Positions 1 to 11,039 are shown, counted from the stretch's first letter. The stretch is DNA of 64,000 nt from Prionace glauca (GCA_037974335.1 CM075760.1:56476890-56540889); one strand, 5' to 3'. Translations and numbers: made by a program. Notes: generated by a model from the letters alone, not told the origin.

Positions 1-171
1 TATCAATAGCTCCTCCACGTTCTGAAGGGACCGACAATCCCTTGGGAGTTGATGCCTGGGGACTGGAATCAGTTTTAAGATCCTCTCTGGCGAGTGATGC
101 CTCGATGAACCCTCCAACGTTTTGATCCTCTTCCTGCCCGCCGTCAGTAACCAATGTCGAGTTCCCTGTCC

Positions 172-246
172 CAGTGTCCCCCTCTCACACTCTTCTCAAG
201 TGCTCACTCTCTCTCCCAGTGTCCCCCTCTCACACTCTCCTCAAGT
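172..246. repeat. Short 45-bp tandem duplication
   Basis: A stretch beginning cagtgtccccctctcacact at 172 is repeated from 217, a 45-bp offset with a few differences. It is pyrimidine-rich. No gene is visible in 1-590 beyond this; the short open frames here are chance readings of the repeat. Confidence 0.6.
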
Positions 247-589
247 ACTGCTGGCCCTGTTTAGATGTCTCGGTTCCTTCTCCCACACAGTCCTCAGTTC
301 ACTGTTGTCTCCTTATGACCTTACAACAGAAAATGCTGAGACAGTTTGATGTGAAGCCTCTTGATCAGGGTGTTCTGTATTAACGCTGAGAGATAGTTCT
401 ATCCGAAACCTCTTGCTAAGATTGAACTTTAAATAATGCTGTCAGATTGATTTATGTGACGTCACTTATTAAAACTGTTCTCTCTGTAAGCTATACATCA
501 TATTGGCTGCAGCGTGGATTTAGCAGACAATATCGATCCTGGTTAATGAAAACCTCATCTAAAGTCCACAACCATAATAACAATAAGAC

Positions 590-1415
590 GATAAGAATAG
601 GAACAGAATTAGGCCATTAGGCCCATCGAGCATGGTCCACCATTCAATTATGGCTGAGAAGTTTCTCAAACCCATTCTCCCGATTTTCCCCATAACCCTT
701 GATCCTTTCATCAGTCATGAACATAACTATGCCTTTCTGATGTACAATCAATGATCTGACCTCCACAGTTTGTGTGGCAGTGAATTTCACAAATTCACCA
801 CCCTTGGCTGATGAAATGTCTTGTCATCACAGTTCTAAAGTAAGAAGTCCCACAACAGCAGGTTATTTGGAATCACGAGCATTTGGAGCGTTAATTCTTC
901 ATCAGGTGAGTGGACAACTGGTGTTCTGAGACTTCTTACTGTGTCCACCACAATGCAACACCAGCATCTCCACATCACAATTCTAAAGGGCTGTCCTTTC
1001 CTCTGAGGCTGTACCCTCGGGTACTAGTCTTTCCTACTATTGGAAACGTCTTCGCCAAGTGCACTCTATCCAGGCCTTCACTTATTCTGGACGTTCCAAT
1101 GAAATCCCCCTCCTCATCCTTCCAAATTTCATCGAGTACAGACCCAAAGTCCTCAGACACTCCTCATGCATTAAGCCTTTCATTCCCCAGTCTTGCCATT
1201 TTCCTCTGGATGATCTCCAAGGCCAGTACATTCTTCCTTAGATATGGGGACCAGAATTGCTGACAATATTCTGAATGTGGTCTGACAAGAGTTTTATAAA
1301 ACCTCAACAGTACACGCCTGCCTTGTATTCTAGCCCCCTGAAAATGAATGCTAGCAGAGAGAGCTCTGGTATTTGGAACTAATTTGAAGGATTTACGCTC
1401 TGACCCTCCATTATT
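590..1415 (-). mobile_element. CR1-type LINE 3' fragment (antisense)
   Basis: Read on the minus strand this is the 3' part of a CR1-type LINE. The minus translation at 1,164-1,448 contains LVRPHSEYCQQFWSPYLRK, matching the conserved LVRPHLEYCVQFWSPHYRK stretch near the CR1 ORF2 C-terminus seen in several other copies in this window. The plus strand shows the usual antisense 3' end (aggccattaggcccatcgag, then tcaattatggctgagaagtt). It is 5'-truncated, diverged, and interrupted by a separate 133-bp insertion at 841-973. The right boundary with the receptor leader duplication near 1,412 is approximate. Confidence 0.75.
841..973. mobile_element. Minimal inverted Penelope-like insertion
   Basis: This 133-bp insert starts with taagaagtcccacaacagca and, near its other end, has the inverse (gagacttcttactgtg), so it consists of two element ends facing each other with almost nothing between. 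After the inverted end it carries an extra tail (caccagcatctccac) that is present on one side only. Imperfect 15-bp target-site duplications flank it: atcacagttctaaag at 826-840 and atcacaattctaaag at 974-988, one mismatch. The same end sequence and one-sided tail occur in the large Penelope-like element at 55,617-59,350. The insertion interrupts an old CR1 fragment and is therefore younger than it. Confidence 0.7.
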
Positions 1416-1676
1416 ACCAACTTTCCATACCTCCCTGACCCTCAACACCCCATCTGGGCTGCAAATGTTCTACTTTAGCTGTGGAAAGTGTAGGATTGGG
1501 GTTAAGTGAAACGTTTTTTTCTTGACTGGAATTGATGTGAGTCTCCATGGATCCGATTAGTGTGCCTGGAGGGTTTTGTCTCTTCTATTCATAAAGGATA
1601 CCGTTCAATTTGTTGTTTCACTGAGGCAACTCTGACACTAACAGAGATCAGCGGCTGTGGAGAGAGGGGGGGGGAG
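1412..1676 (+). promoter_or_regulatory. Duplicated receptor leader module, copy 0 (cut off)
   Basis: This block matches the sequence just upstream of the two plus-strand receptor first exons (26,150-26,440 and 32,685-32,975). Shared landmarks in order are ccaactttccatac, a run ending ttaagtgaa, aattgatgtgagtctcc, gattagtgtgcctg, and cactaacagagatcag. In the other copies it precedes a first coding exon, so it is likely promoter plus 5' leader. Here the similarity is lost soon after the 42-bp repeats (near 1,761), and no receptor exon follows. That the block is a promoter is inference; that it is a three-copy duplication is seen directly. Confidence 0.6.
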
Positions 1677-1761
1677 ATCAGAACCTGGGAATAGTGGGTT
1701 GGAATCTCCCAGTAATGGATCAGAATCTGGGAACAATGGATTGGAATGTCCCTGTTTGGCT
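1677..1761 (+). repeat. 42-bp tandem repeat, about 2 units
   Basis: About two units of the repeat gatcagaatctgggaacaat + ggattggaatgttccaacaatg, 42 bp long, are present. The same repeat follows the leader module at 26.4 kb and 33.0 kb. In one frame it reads MDQNLGTMDWNVP. It ends where the sequence passes into an unrelated 36-bp minisatellite. Confidence 0.75.
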
Positions 1762-1782
1762 GATGCAGCGAATTAGGAATCA

Positions 1783-1965
1783 AGTCTCTGACTGGTTGAG
1801 GCGGTCAGTAAGCAATCCAGTCTCGGAATGGTTGAGGCAGTCATTCAACAATCCCGTCTCTGAGTGGCTGAGGCTGTCAGTTAGCAATCCAGTCTCTGAT
1901 TGGCTGTGGTGGTAAGTTTGTGATGATCCTGGTATCTGATTGTCTGAGGCTGTCAGTTAATGATG
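1783..1965 (+). repeat. 36-bp minisatellite
   Basis: Units start at 1,783, 1,819, 1,855 and 1,891 with period 36 bp, each beginning agtctctgactggttgaggc or a close variant; a longer, more diverged unit completes the run. The plus frame that is open through the 42-bp repeat stays open through these units as a 12-residue repeat (NPVSEWLRQSFN type) until a stop at 1,913-1,915. Confidence 0.75.
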
Positions 1966-1986
1966 CTTTCCCCTCTTGACTGTCAG

Positions 1987-2888
1987 TCAGTTGTGTTTCT
2001 TCATTAATTGAATAATTGATGTAATCGGATATTTCACTGTGATTCTGATCTGCTCCCTGAATTTGGATTGAGTCACTGTGTAAATAAATGTGTTTGTGCA
2101 GCAATTTAAATTCTGCAACAGCCATCCGACTTGTTGAAATATATATTCAGGAAGAGTGATGTAAATTAATCCTTTCACTGTCGAATAGATAAAATATATA
2201 ACAGACACCGACCAGAGGAGAATGAAAGCTCCGGAAATGCTGAAGAGTAAAATCATTGACTTCTTTCTGCTCTCCATCTCGGGGTCTCTGAGATTCTCTC
2301 CCTTACTCTGAGCCCTCAATCCCTTCCGGACTCGGCTGGTCACTAAAATGTGTCTGACTGTCAGAGCATTAACCAACAGGATTAAAGCCAATGGGAGCAA
2401 TGGGGTTAAAACCTGATCAACCCAGGAAAATACAACCCAAACAGGATCAATCCAAATGCCTGCCTTTGTCTGACAGAACCACTGAACATTGTTGATTAAT
2501 ATTCGAGGTTCAATTGTGAAATATACGGGGATGTTCTTCACACAGAGCAAGATGCACGTTGTTGCCAGAACCATAGCTGCAGTTTTCACAGTGCAATATT
2601 TAGCCTTCAGTTTCTGGCAGCAAATGGCCACAAACCGATCAAAGGAGAAAGTGACAGTGAACCAAAGAGAACAGTCTGTGGCTGCAGGTAGCAGAACCTG
2701 TTTAACACGACACACGGAGGTGATGTCCAGGAAATTCCTGGGAAAATAATACCCATTTATGTAGGTGAGAATGGGGTTAATGATGATGAACAGTAGATCT
2801 GCGGCTGCCATGGCCACGAGGTAGCAAGTGGTGCAGGTGGAGAGGCCACACTTTCCCCGACTTAGGATCACAATTCCCAGTAAATTAA
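1987..2888 (-). CDS. GPR139-like receptor, gene 1, exon 2
   Basis: This is the second and last coding exon of a class A G-protein-coupled receptor of the GPR139-like family expanded in sharks; the ligand is not predictable from sequence. The exon starts at the acceptor ttttttccctgacag|TT, so residues read upstream of 2,888 are intron. Joined in phase 1 to the exon at 10,208-10,274 it predicts 322 residues. In that numbering: AADLL of helix 2 with D53; extracellular Cys82 and Cys161 for the conserved disulfide; D-R-F at 106-108 in place of DRY; a charged third loop near 206-232; helix 6 near 233-258; N-T-F-I-Y at 288-292 in place of NPxxY; and a short basic tail. The frame is uninterrupted. 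The length equals that of exon 2 of gene 2. No polyadenylation signal is obvious close to the stop. Confidence 0.88.
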
Positions 2889-3029
2889 CTGTCAGGGAAA
2901 AAAAGCATAAGAATCGGGTCATTTGTGAATAAATGTTCTCTGTGTTTGAAGCAGCGGTAAGGAGAGGACTTCAGCATCAACCCAATGGACAGGAGTTCCT
3001 GGAGTGGCGGTGTTGTTGGAAAGTAGTGT

Positions 3030-3130
3030 TAGGGATTAACATTGCAGATTGGAAAGTAGCCAATGTTACATTGCTGGCTAAGCAGGAGCTGGGGGTCAGG
3101 AAGCTGCGAATTACACATCTCCCATGTTGT
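3030..3130 (+). mobile_element. Small CR1 reverse-transcriptase remnant
   Basis: The plus strand has gcagattggaaagtagccaa, which translates as DWKVANVTLL, matching the DWRVANV-type motif that precedes NYRPVSLTSV in CR1 reverse transcriptase. Flanks are too decayed to extend. It lies in the intron of gene 1. Confidence 0.45.
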
Positions 3131-4840
3131 TGGGGTCAGTCAGCAAATTCTGAAATGTTGCAAATATTTCAGAGTGATTGGATTTCTGATCTGATCTGTT
3201 TTACAGGATCAATTCAGACTGGATGGGTTTCCCAATTAGACTCAAAATGGACAGAGCTATACTAGAGATTGGCAATATAATCTGACATCCCTTCCAGCAC
3301 CCCGAGGCGAACACTTCCCTCGACTGGACAGCTGAGGAGTTGGATGTCAATTCAGGATTATTCTATTTACCTCACCTCCTCCAAATTTATTTCACATTCT
3401 TTTATACTTCTAATTTCCAGATTATATCGTCTGTTTGTCTCTTCCCTCCCTTCCTGTTCTCCCTCCATATGCCTTCTCCATTGTTCCCCTACCCATCTCA
3501 TGCTAAACTCTTCTTCTCTCTGACCAACTTTATTCCCCTATATGTGGATTCCTCTCCCATCCAGTGCATTTCCATTCTTCACTCCCATTATAACATTCCC
3601 CCATTTCGCTCTATCCCTCTCAAATACTTGTCCCTCTCCTAATATTTCTCCTCATATCTATCTCTCCCCACTAATGCTCTCTCTACCTCACTCTCTTCCC
3701 ATTTCTGTTCATCTCCCTCCAGAATCTCTGTCTTTCTCTCTATTCAGTTTCTTTGTGTGGCGTTTAAGCATGATCCCACGACAATATCTATAGAGGACTG
3801 GGGAGGGTGGGGGATGTTGGTGGAGGGGGGGAGGGAATACATTTCATTCACCAGCCTCACGCCTGGTATAATCCTACTCCCAGCCACTGAAGGCCATATA
3901 AATTCTGAGTTTGTATACACAGCCTCTCAATGGTAGAAAGAGATGATTTCCGCTCTTTAAACCGGGAACAATATCATTCCACTGGTAGACTTTTAACATG
4001 AGCCTTCCAGTAGTTACTAATTTATAAATGTATCAATTTATTTATTTATTGATCGATCGAGTGATTTTGTTTTTAATAAGGAATCCTGGGGGCGCAGACT
4101 GAGACTATTTTCCAGAGACAGACCGGAATTGTTGATCCCCAGATAATATGGTTCTTCCTATCCCCTTACAACAATATAATTTGTAGTTATTGGCAACGTG
4201 GGTCAGAAATGTTGCAACGCTCCTTTCAACACAGTGCACGTGAGAGAGAGGGAAAGAAGCAGCGATAGAGACAGAAATCAGAAGTTAGAAGGAGGGACGG
4301 ACAAGAGCTGGCAATTGTGGTTGTAGAGAACTGAACCTAGATAAGAACAGCCATCTCCACAATGAATGAACATGAAAGTGGAATGAGGAGAAAGGAGAAA
4401 CAGGGGATATAACTGAGACAGACGAAGGCCCGAGGGATGTGGAAGGTCAAAGTCGAGGTGGTGATGGAGGGAAGCATTTGAGAAAGAGCGACAGGATGTG
4501 AGGGTCCCTAATGCCTCGTCACTTGCTGCAGCTCCAATCATACCCTGTCACATCATCTGACATGTGGACAAACATCCTGGGAGGATTGAAAAAATGTCAT
4601 GAAGGAATCAACATTCCCTTCCAAAACTGAAGTAGGGAGTGAAGCAGCTTCTAGAGACTGAGAGGGGATAGGGGATGGGCAGGGTGCAGCAGGGATGGCA
4701 TTTTAATTCAGGTCTAGAAGATTCTGTTTGTGGAATTCTTTCTTTCTCCATTTCAATGTTTCTGTCTGATTGAAGATGGAAATGGAGGGAAGGAAAGAAT
4801 GAGAGAGAATGAGGAGAACCGAGGATGAGAGGGAGTGAAT
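3131..4840. other. Intron of gene 1, no gene seen
   Basis: No coding region or recognisable mobile element is visible. From about 3,340 to 3,800 the plus strand is strongly pyrimidine-rich (many tctctccc and ttccctccc runs), which makes long but meaningless open frames. The rest is unassigned, apart from a purine-rich stretch near 4,240-4,300. Confidence 0.5.
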
Positions 4841-4844
4841 AATA

Positions 4845-5375
4845 GAATCATACAGTGCAAAGAGTCGATTCGGCCAAACTTGTCTGCACCAGGCCCTTTG
4901 CCTGCCTTGTTAGAATAGCCATCCTCTTTTAAACATTTAACTAACTGCAAAGAAGATTGGTAGGCCTTGAATATAAAAAAAAAGCTTAAACTTGAATAAA
5001 TAGGACCGAAGGAGTTCATGAACACTTTCTCCAAAGGGACTGAGGGGGCATTCTGCCAATATCATGTTGCCGTCTGTGGGACCTTACTGTGTGACCAATA
5101 TTCCAGGCTCGGTTTTTACATTAAAACAAGACACACACACAAACATAGAAAATATTATAAAGTCTGAACTGAATTTTGAAACAGCAACTGCGCTTTGAAT
5201 CTTCCTGTGGACAAGTTATAGAACCCTACAGAGCAGAGACAGGCCCTTCGGCCCATCGAGTCTGCACCGAACACAATCCCACCCAGACCCTATCCCCATA
5301 TCCCTACACATTTATCTGCTAATCCCTCTAACCTACACATCCCAGGACACTAAGCGGCAATTACTAGCAGTGAAG
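4845..5375 (-). mobile_element. Two antisense SINE fragments
   Basis: The stretch at 5,215-5,375 (agacaggcccttcggcccat, cgagtctgcaccgaacacaa, then accctatccccatatcccta) is the 3' half of the tRNA-derived SINE found complete at 45,040-45,382, in antisense. A shorter, poorer piece with agaatcatacagtgcaaaga lies at 4,845-4,900. Both lack the tRNA-like head. Between them is unassigned sequence with a short (AC)n run near 5,130. Confidence 0.65.
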
Positions 5376-5379
5376 TCAA

Positions 5380-6940
5380 ATTAAAAATTAATCTCATCTA
5401 TGGAAATAATTTTTGATGGTCTGGACTAAAAGTTCTTTAATTGAAGGGGTATAATTGTGGAATAAAAAACGTGTCTGAATCTGAGTGATACATGTGAGGG
5501 TTAAAGAAAATGCACAGGATTCCATTTGAATACAGTGATTGTCGGTGTTCTTGTTCTACGCCTGCTGTTGTAAAGCTGAGTTTGTGAGGTGTGATCCCTT
5601 TGAAAGCTGGTTTTGTGTCCTTTTCAAGCTGTACTTGTGACAATGCTTGGATGTTTAAAATGAAAATGCAGACAGGGTACACAGACTGCAACATTTGTAG
5701 CCAAGACCAAGCGTCAGCATCACCATGGTAACAGGTTTGACAGGCTTTTGAATTTTGAGTTCAGCCTATCAGGTTAAAAGAGACACTCAGCTACCAGGAA
5801 CTATCAAATGTTAATTTGTAGTTGATGACCAGATCAGATCAATCCAGGTGTAAGAAAATTGATAAGTTATCACAGTTATAAAAATAAATGATCAACAGCC
5901 TGTCTGCAGTTCGACTGAAAGTCTGCCACCTCTCAAAGCCTAGAGAGGGAAAGGCCAGCCCTCTCCAGCTTCGAATATCTCAATCTTTCTATCAAAGTGT
6001 ACCAAATCGGAAATAATTTTTCAGGCAGCAGAAGGAAAGACGAACACCACTTTATTTTTCCAAAGCCACAAAACCTAATTGTGTATATTTTGAGATGGAC
6101 TCAATTCTGTTATTTATGTTGTCAAAGAATTGACCTTGTGTTTATTTGAAAAACATTCCAGTAGAATCTTACTGTAATCGGTGTTAGTTCTTTAACTAAA
6201 GTTCCCTGTTAGTTAAATAAGTAAGTTGCTAATTATTCACTTAAACTGAGTATCAGATATTTCAGTTAGTTAACCACTAAATGTCAATGAAAGTAAAAGT
6301 TCACACCTTCCCTCATATCTTTCACAGATTGCAAAGTAAGGTTTTATTCTTGGGAGAATTTAACTTGGCTTGTTAAAACGGCATCAACTTCTGTCTCATG
6401 GCAATGACTCTCTATCTGTTTCTCTGTATCTCCAATTTTGTAGCATGTGAGAGAGAGGAAGTGAGAGAGTGGAGAGAGAATGGGTGAAGAAGAACTAATG
6501 TTACAGAATGTGGGAGTGAGAGAGAAAAGGGAGGATCAGGTTAAACGGGGGAGAGCAGCTAAACATTGTGGAATTGTGATGGAGGGAAAGTGGCACAAGA
6601 TTTGGGGTGGAGGGTTCCTGTGTACAATAACTGCTGATGTCCCCTGTCACATCTCTCCAGAAAGTGTAATGTTCAAATACTCCAATCCTGAGACAGCCTG
6701 TTTTGAAATTTATCTTGAGGAAATGGGCATCTTCTTTCCAGTTGATGTTTTAGCCTCATGTATACTCGGTTGGGCGGTGTGGAAATATTGCTGCCCATGG
6801 GACCTGCCATGCATCAATGACCTGCAGCATATACAAAACTGAAAATGCTTTCCATACAACTTAAATGGCAAATTAACTTAGTGACGATAAAGATCCTGGG
6901 AGGGAGGAGGGGATAAAAATCAAACCCCTAACCTTGGTAA
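5380..6940. other. Intron of gene 1, no gene seen
   Basis: No motif, repeat or splice-supported exon is recognisable. The 120-codon plus frame at 6,480-6,842 has no recognisable domain, and starts in purine-rich simple sequence (gagagagaggaagtgagaga). It is not called as a gene. Confidence 0.45.
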
Positions 6941-6942
6941 AG

Positions 6943-7445
6943 ACTTACAAAGAACAAAGAACAAAGAACAACCCAGCACGGGAAACAGGCCCTTCGGCCC
7001 AACGAGCCCGCGCCGCCGCATCACCCTACACCTATTCTACCCTGCGTGTCTACGAATGGAACCCCTAACTTAGCCAGATTCAGGGGAGAATAGTGTCAAT
7101 TTGGTAAAACCAATCAGCCTCAGAGCACATCTTTGGGGTGTGGGAGGAAACCGGAGCGCCCGGAGGAAACCCACGCAACCACAGGGAGAATGTGCAAACT
7201 CCCACAGACACAGACCCAAATCCATGCATCTGCACAGCCAGCAGTGCTAGTCACCGAGCTGTTGCGGCGCCCGTCTACTGGTCCAGGATCAAGCACACAC
7301 ACCGACACGAAGTACTTGGCCACTCCCGGAACCTCCAAGAGCAGCCCACGCACGACCCACCGTATGCATGCCCCTTGTTTGACAACAAGGTGGACCCAAC
7401 TGCGGAATAAAAGACAGAAACGTTAACATACAAGTCTGCACTGCC
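6943..7445 (-). mobile_element. Composite SINE-like repeat, copy 1
   Basis: Read on the minus strand, a roughly 150-bp unassigned head is followed by a SINE-like middle (gactagcactgctgg, gggagtttgcacattctccc, gtgggtttcctccggg) and a tail ending gggccgaagggcctg and a short ttgttctttgttctttg repeat. A second copy at 48,785-49,262 has the same three parts in the same order and orientation with few differences, so this is a distinct composite repeat family and not a chance junction. Confidence 0.7.
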
Positions 7446-7559
7446 CAATCCCTGTGTCCTGTTTGCGTTTTTTTAGACAGAGTGGTGGGATTTGAATGTT
7501 TTCTTGTGTAGGGAAGGTGGTTTGGGATTGGGTTCAATATATCGTCCTCTGTCACTATG

Positions 7560-7600
7560 GCTTCTCTCTCCCTCTCTCTACCTCTCTCTCTCTCTCTGCA
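7560..7600. repeat. (CT)n microsatellite
   Basis: This is a run of ctctctccctctctctacct type sequence. The region 7,446-8,075 around it shows no gene; the 99- and 86-codon plus frames here have no recognisable domain. Confidence 0.8.
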
Positions 7601-8079
7601 CCTAACTATTTTAATGCTGTATTTTGTATTAATGTAAAACAAAATCCCAATGTGCGTTGTCGTTTTATTTCTGTGGTATATATGACTGGTGTTCAGAAGG
7701 CACAGGGGGTGGGGAGCAGTGGCTCTCTTTCCCTGTCGTCCCTTCCAGCCGTGTGTAGAATGTTTAAGGCTGGAAAGTACATTCTGTTTCAATAGGGCGG
7801 GAATTAAACCTTTGTCTCCAAACTTTAATGCATCCTCTGTGTCTGGCCTCAATTCAAGGCCCAATCACAGGGACCTCAGGATGTCTTTTCCATTCTCTTC
7901 ATGCCGAACAGGTTATACGTTTAATTGGATGAGACCAATGGTTAAATAAACCTGCAACAGCCAAATTAATTAATTTCATTTATGGTGCAATGGGCAGTTT
8001 TCCAATTCTCTCACCCAACGTTCTCGTTCGGTTATGTTACAGTGAGGGAGAGAGATAGAAAACATGAGGAGTGTAAAAG

Positions 8080-8130
8080 AGCGACAGAAAGAGAGCGAGA
8101 GAGAGAGAGAGAGAGAAAGAGAGAGGGAGG
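8080..8130. repeat. (GA)n microsatellite
   Basis: A gagagagagagagagaaaga run lies inside a longer purine-rich stretch (8,040-8,180). Confidence 0.85.
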
Positions 8131-8239
8131 AGCGAAGCCAGAGGGGCAGGGAGAAATTAGAAGAGAAAGAGTCGCTAGGAGAGATATAGGTCGTGGTTTG
8201 GGGGTCCTCTGCTGTGTTGTATCAGCTTAGTTCCCGCTC

Positions 8240-8690
8240 CCCAGTCATAAAACATAGAAAGTAGCAGCATGAGTAGGAGTCTGCTCCGCCACTCATTTTA
8301 TCGTGACTGATCATCGAATTTATATCTTCATTCCCCCCTCCCTTTCCTTCTTATCCTTTAATCCTTTTAGCCTCTTGAGCTATACCTTATTTCTTCTTGA
8401 AATGACGCACGTTTGCCTTAACTGCATTCTGTGGTGGCGAGTCCCACACATTCACCACCCTGTGAATGAAGAGTTTTCACCTCAGTTGAGTTTTAAAAGG
8501 TTTACCCGTGAACTGCAAGCTATAAAAAGTTTTAAATGTGTCTTTATTAGCCACAAGTAAGTCTTACATTAACAGTGACATTTTGTACACCTCAATTCCT
8601 TCAAATCTCCGCGTTCACCTTTCTGTGGAAATCAACCCCAGTTTAAACAGCCTCTCTTCACTGCAGAAACACTGAGGTCCTGCAGTGCAA
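8240..8690 (-). mobile_element. Antisense CR1-type 3' fragment
   Basis: The order of phrases is that of the antisense CR1 3' region seen better at 46,266 and 50,587: catagaaagtagcagcatga, a degenerate gccactcattttatcgtgac, cacacattcaccaccctgtg, aatgaagagttttcacctca. It is strongly diverged and has a small SINE-like insertion near 8,555-8,580 (taagtcttacattaacagtg). Confidence 0.6.
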
Positions 8691-8859
8691 AAAAGTAAAA
8701 AATAATCATGTAACACAGACTATTATAAAGAACAGTCAGTGCATATTCCGAAATAAACATTCTTGACAGAGCCAATGAGTCATTTAGCAATTATCAGGAA
8801 TGATTGAGGAGATAAATATGTCCGACAGATTAAGCTTTTAAATGTCTTCAATGAATTAA

Positions 8860-9170
8860 GATTTAACATACTTGAGTAATCTCAGAGTTTGTGGAGCTAG
8901 AGGACAAGCAGCAGAATGGATAGAAACTGATTACAAACACAGGGAGCCAGAGATAAAAGGATTTTCCTTGATTGTTGGATTGTGGGAAGTGGTCTTCCAC
9001 AAGGATAGCACTGGGATCACTGTCCTTCACCATTTACATTAACAATATGGAATCGGAAATCAAAATAACAATTTCAAAATTTACTAAACTTCCAAAACTG
9101 AAAATGAGAATGACCAGAGTGGAAGAATGCAACTAAACACAATAACACATTAACAATAAATTATAGACTT
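8860..9170 (+). mobile_element. Old CR1 reverse-transcriptase fragment
   Basis: The plus strand reads, across frame breaks, as a decayed CR1 core: a GLPQG-type motif at ggtcttccacaagga, then FTIYINNMESEI from tttacattaacaatatggaa. These match [19 protein letters not shown] in the good CR1 at 60.2 kb. Several frame breaks are present and the edges are uncertain. Confidence 0.5.
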
Positions 9171-10200
9171 GCAAATTGGTTATCCTAATTAGAAATTAAT
9201 GTCACCACAGCTGAGCGTCAGGTTCTGCAGTCTGATCAGAACAATATACCAATCATTCTATAGAAATCAAGTGTCTGAATGCTTTCTTGGAGCGTAGGGG
9301 TTCAGGTGGTCAGATTGACAAAGTGCTTGAAACAACAACACCGTTGAGACAGACGCATAACAGCATGGAAGAATGGAGTTCATTTGTTATCTAATAGAAA
9401 TGTGAACAAATCGCAACATTTTTGAAATACAAATCACAGAAAACTGCACCTTTGTTATTGGGTAGTTCAATTATCAGGAACTAGCTGACATCTGTTTCTT
9501 TTCAATACACAACTTGGCTATGCAGACATTTCACATCGCGCACTGACCACCAAACATCATTAAAACAAATCAATCTCTTCCTATTTCCAAGCTATTCCAA
9601 AGATTAAAGACTGGGACAGGTCCATGGAATGGATATCTCACTGCTCCAATAAATGTATATCTAATTGAAGTTGAACCAACTTATTTTATTCCAGTATTTT
9701 TTTTTTTGCCAAACAAAATACAATTCTACACAGATAGATAGTGCCAAGAATAGATCAATACTTAAATCAGATATTCCAATCTGGTGTAGTAAAAACACAT
9801 GAGTGCAAATCTACATTGACAAATAGATCATGCAATGCTTGTTAACTTGTGCCTGATATTCCACTCTGGTTATTGATCCACAGTCAAAGGATAATTCTAT
9901 TCTCACTCCCACCAAACGGTCTCTGGTCACTACAGACAAATCTGACAATACACAAGATTCCACTAAACACAATAACTTCATTAATCACTGAGACTATAAA
10001 TTACATGCAGCGTTTTGTCAGTTGATGGAAAGGGATTAAAACCACAAAGATATTTCAAGTCATTTGATTTAAGTAAATTATATTATTTACCCGGTGCCTG
10101 TCCATCAGTGACAATGAGATAAACATGGAACATTTCCAGTCAAAGTTTAAAATCAGAAAGCGGCTCACACACAGATTTACACAACCTCAGTTGTTAGAGT
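9171..10200. other. Intron of gene 1, AT-rich, no gene seen
   Basis: AT-rich sequence with no open frame of note. A few phrases near 9,290-9,340 could be the tail of the old CR1 just upstream, but I cannot support it. Confidence 0.45.
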
Positions 10201-10207
10201 CACTTAC

Positions 10208-10274
10208 CAGGAACTCCAATAATGGCGATGATTGGGTAGAATATTTTCTCAACCACTTCAAATGAAACCAGCAT
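10208..10274 (-). CDS. GPR139-like receptor, gene 1, exon 1
   Basis: This short first exon was found by reading the minus strand for the start of helix 1. From ATG at 10,274-10,272 it encodes 22 residues (MLVSFEVVEKIFY, then PIIAIIGVP) plus one base of the next codon, and stops at a good donor, CTG|gtaagtg. The FYP....IGVP pattern is the conserved start of helix 1 in this receptor family and matches the two plus-strand first exons at 26.6 and 33.3 kb (CFYYPLVAIVGVP and CFYYPLLVIVSVP). Phase 1 fits the acceptor of exon 2 at 2,888, giving a codon G|TT (Val) and continuing VNLLGIVIL. The intron would be about 7.3 kb. The exon is too short for ordinary open-frame scans. A longer N-terminus from an upstream exon cannot be excluded. 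Confidence 0.8.
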
Positions 10275-10337
10275 TTTCAGTGTGAGGTGATGAGCCCCTT
10301 TTTGTTGCTGACAGTCTCTCTGTTTTAAACTCGGAGA

Positions 10338-10346
10338 TTATATATT
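10338..10346 (-). promoter_or_regulatory. Possible TATA box for gene 1
   Basis: On the minus strand the sequence aatatataa lies about 65 bp upstream of the exon 1 ATG, a spacing that would allow a short 5' leader. Position and sequence are the only support. Confidence 0.3.
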
Positions 10347-10379
10347 CCCAAAGTCTTTAATTTACACACTGTGGAATCA

Positions 10380-11035
10380 CCGCAGGGACATTGATGTAGC
10401 AACATGTTTTTTTTGTATCAGATGACAACATTGAGTTCAGTGATGGGGAAAATATATACTTTTAGATGGAGTTGTTTCTTACCAAATACTGGATAATGTC
10501 GCTCACATTTATCAGCTAATAACAAGTGGAAATACGCAGTCCATTCAAAAACCATCAGTCCCAGCTCCAGATCTCAGATTGTTTCAATGATATCTGTCAC
10601 TGGACTGTCACATTTCAGTAACTGAGTTCCAATTATTATCGTGTCTGTGTGTGTGATATTTACATGTGGACATTCAGTTGTTTTTTTTCTCGATTAACAT
10701 AAATTGCAAAATTCTGTTAATCAATATCCTGGAACTATTTAACCTGCAAGGAAAATTATTTTTCCCCCTGAATGTAATGAATATCCTCAAACTGAGAAAA
10801 TGGAGAGAGCATTTGGAAACAATGGGAAGGTTCAGAAAATTCAGACTCTGATACACACACATCATCTCTTAGAGCAGAAAATATGCAGATTTAACTGTGA
10901 CAAGTAATGCACGGGCACCAATTGATACTGCACCCCCCCTCCCCCCACCATCTGATACATAACTTTATACTGGGAGAGAAATGTCTTGAGACGCTGAGAG
11001 ACAGAAAGAAAAAGAGAGGCAGGGGGAGGGCGGGA
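10380..11035. other. Upstream of gene 1, no gene seen
   Basis: AT-rich DNA with poly-T runs and a C-rich run near 10,933. The two overlapping open frames at 10,666-10,865 on opposite strands have no recognisable domain and sit in low-complexity AT-rich sequence. Confidence 0.4.
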
Positions 11036-11039
11036 GGAG

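Noticed and set aside
2889-2922. Start of the gene 1 protein at MTRFLCFFSL
   Set aside because: These codons lie in the polypyrimidine tract before the acceptor at 2,888; the real N-terminus is in the exon at 10,208-10,274.
6480-6842. 120-codon plus frame as a host exon
   Set aside because: No recognisable domain, purine-rich start, no splice context that I can support.
7120-7410. Three overlapping frames near 7.1-7.4 kb
   Set aside because: They lie inside the composite SINE-like repeat on both strands.
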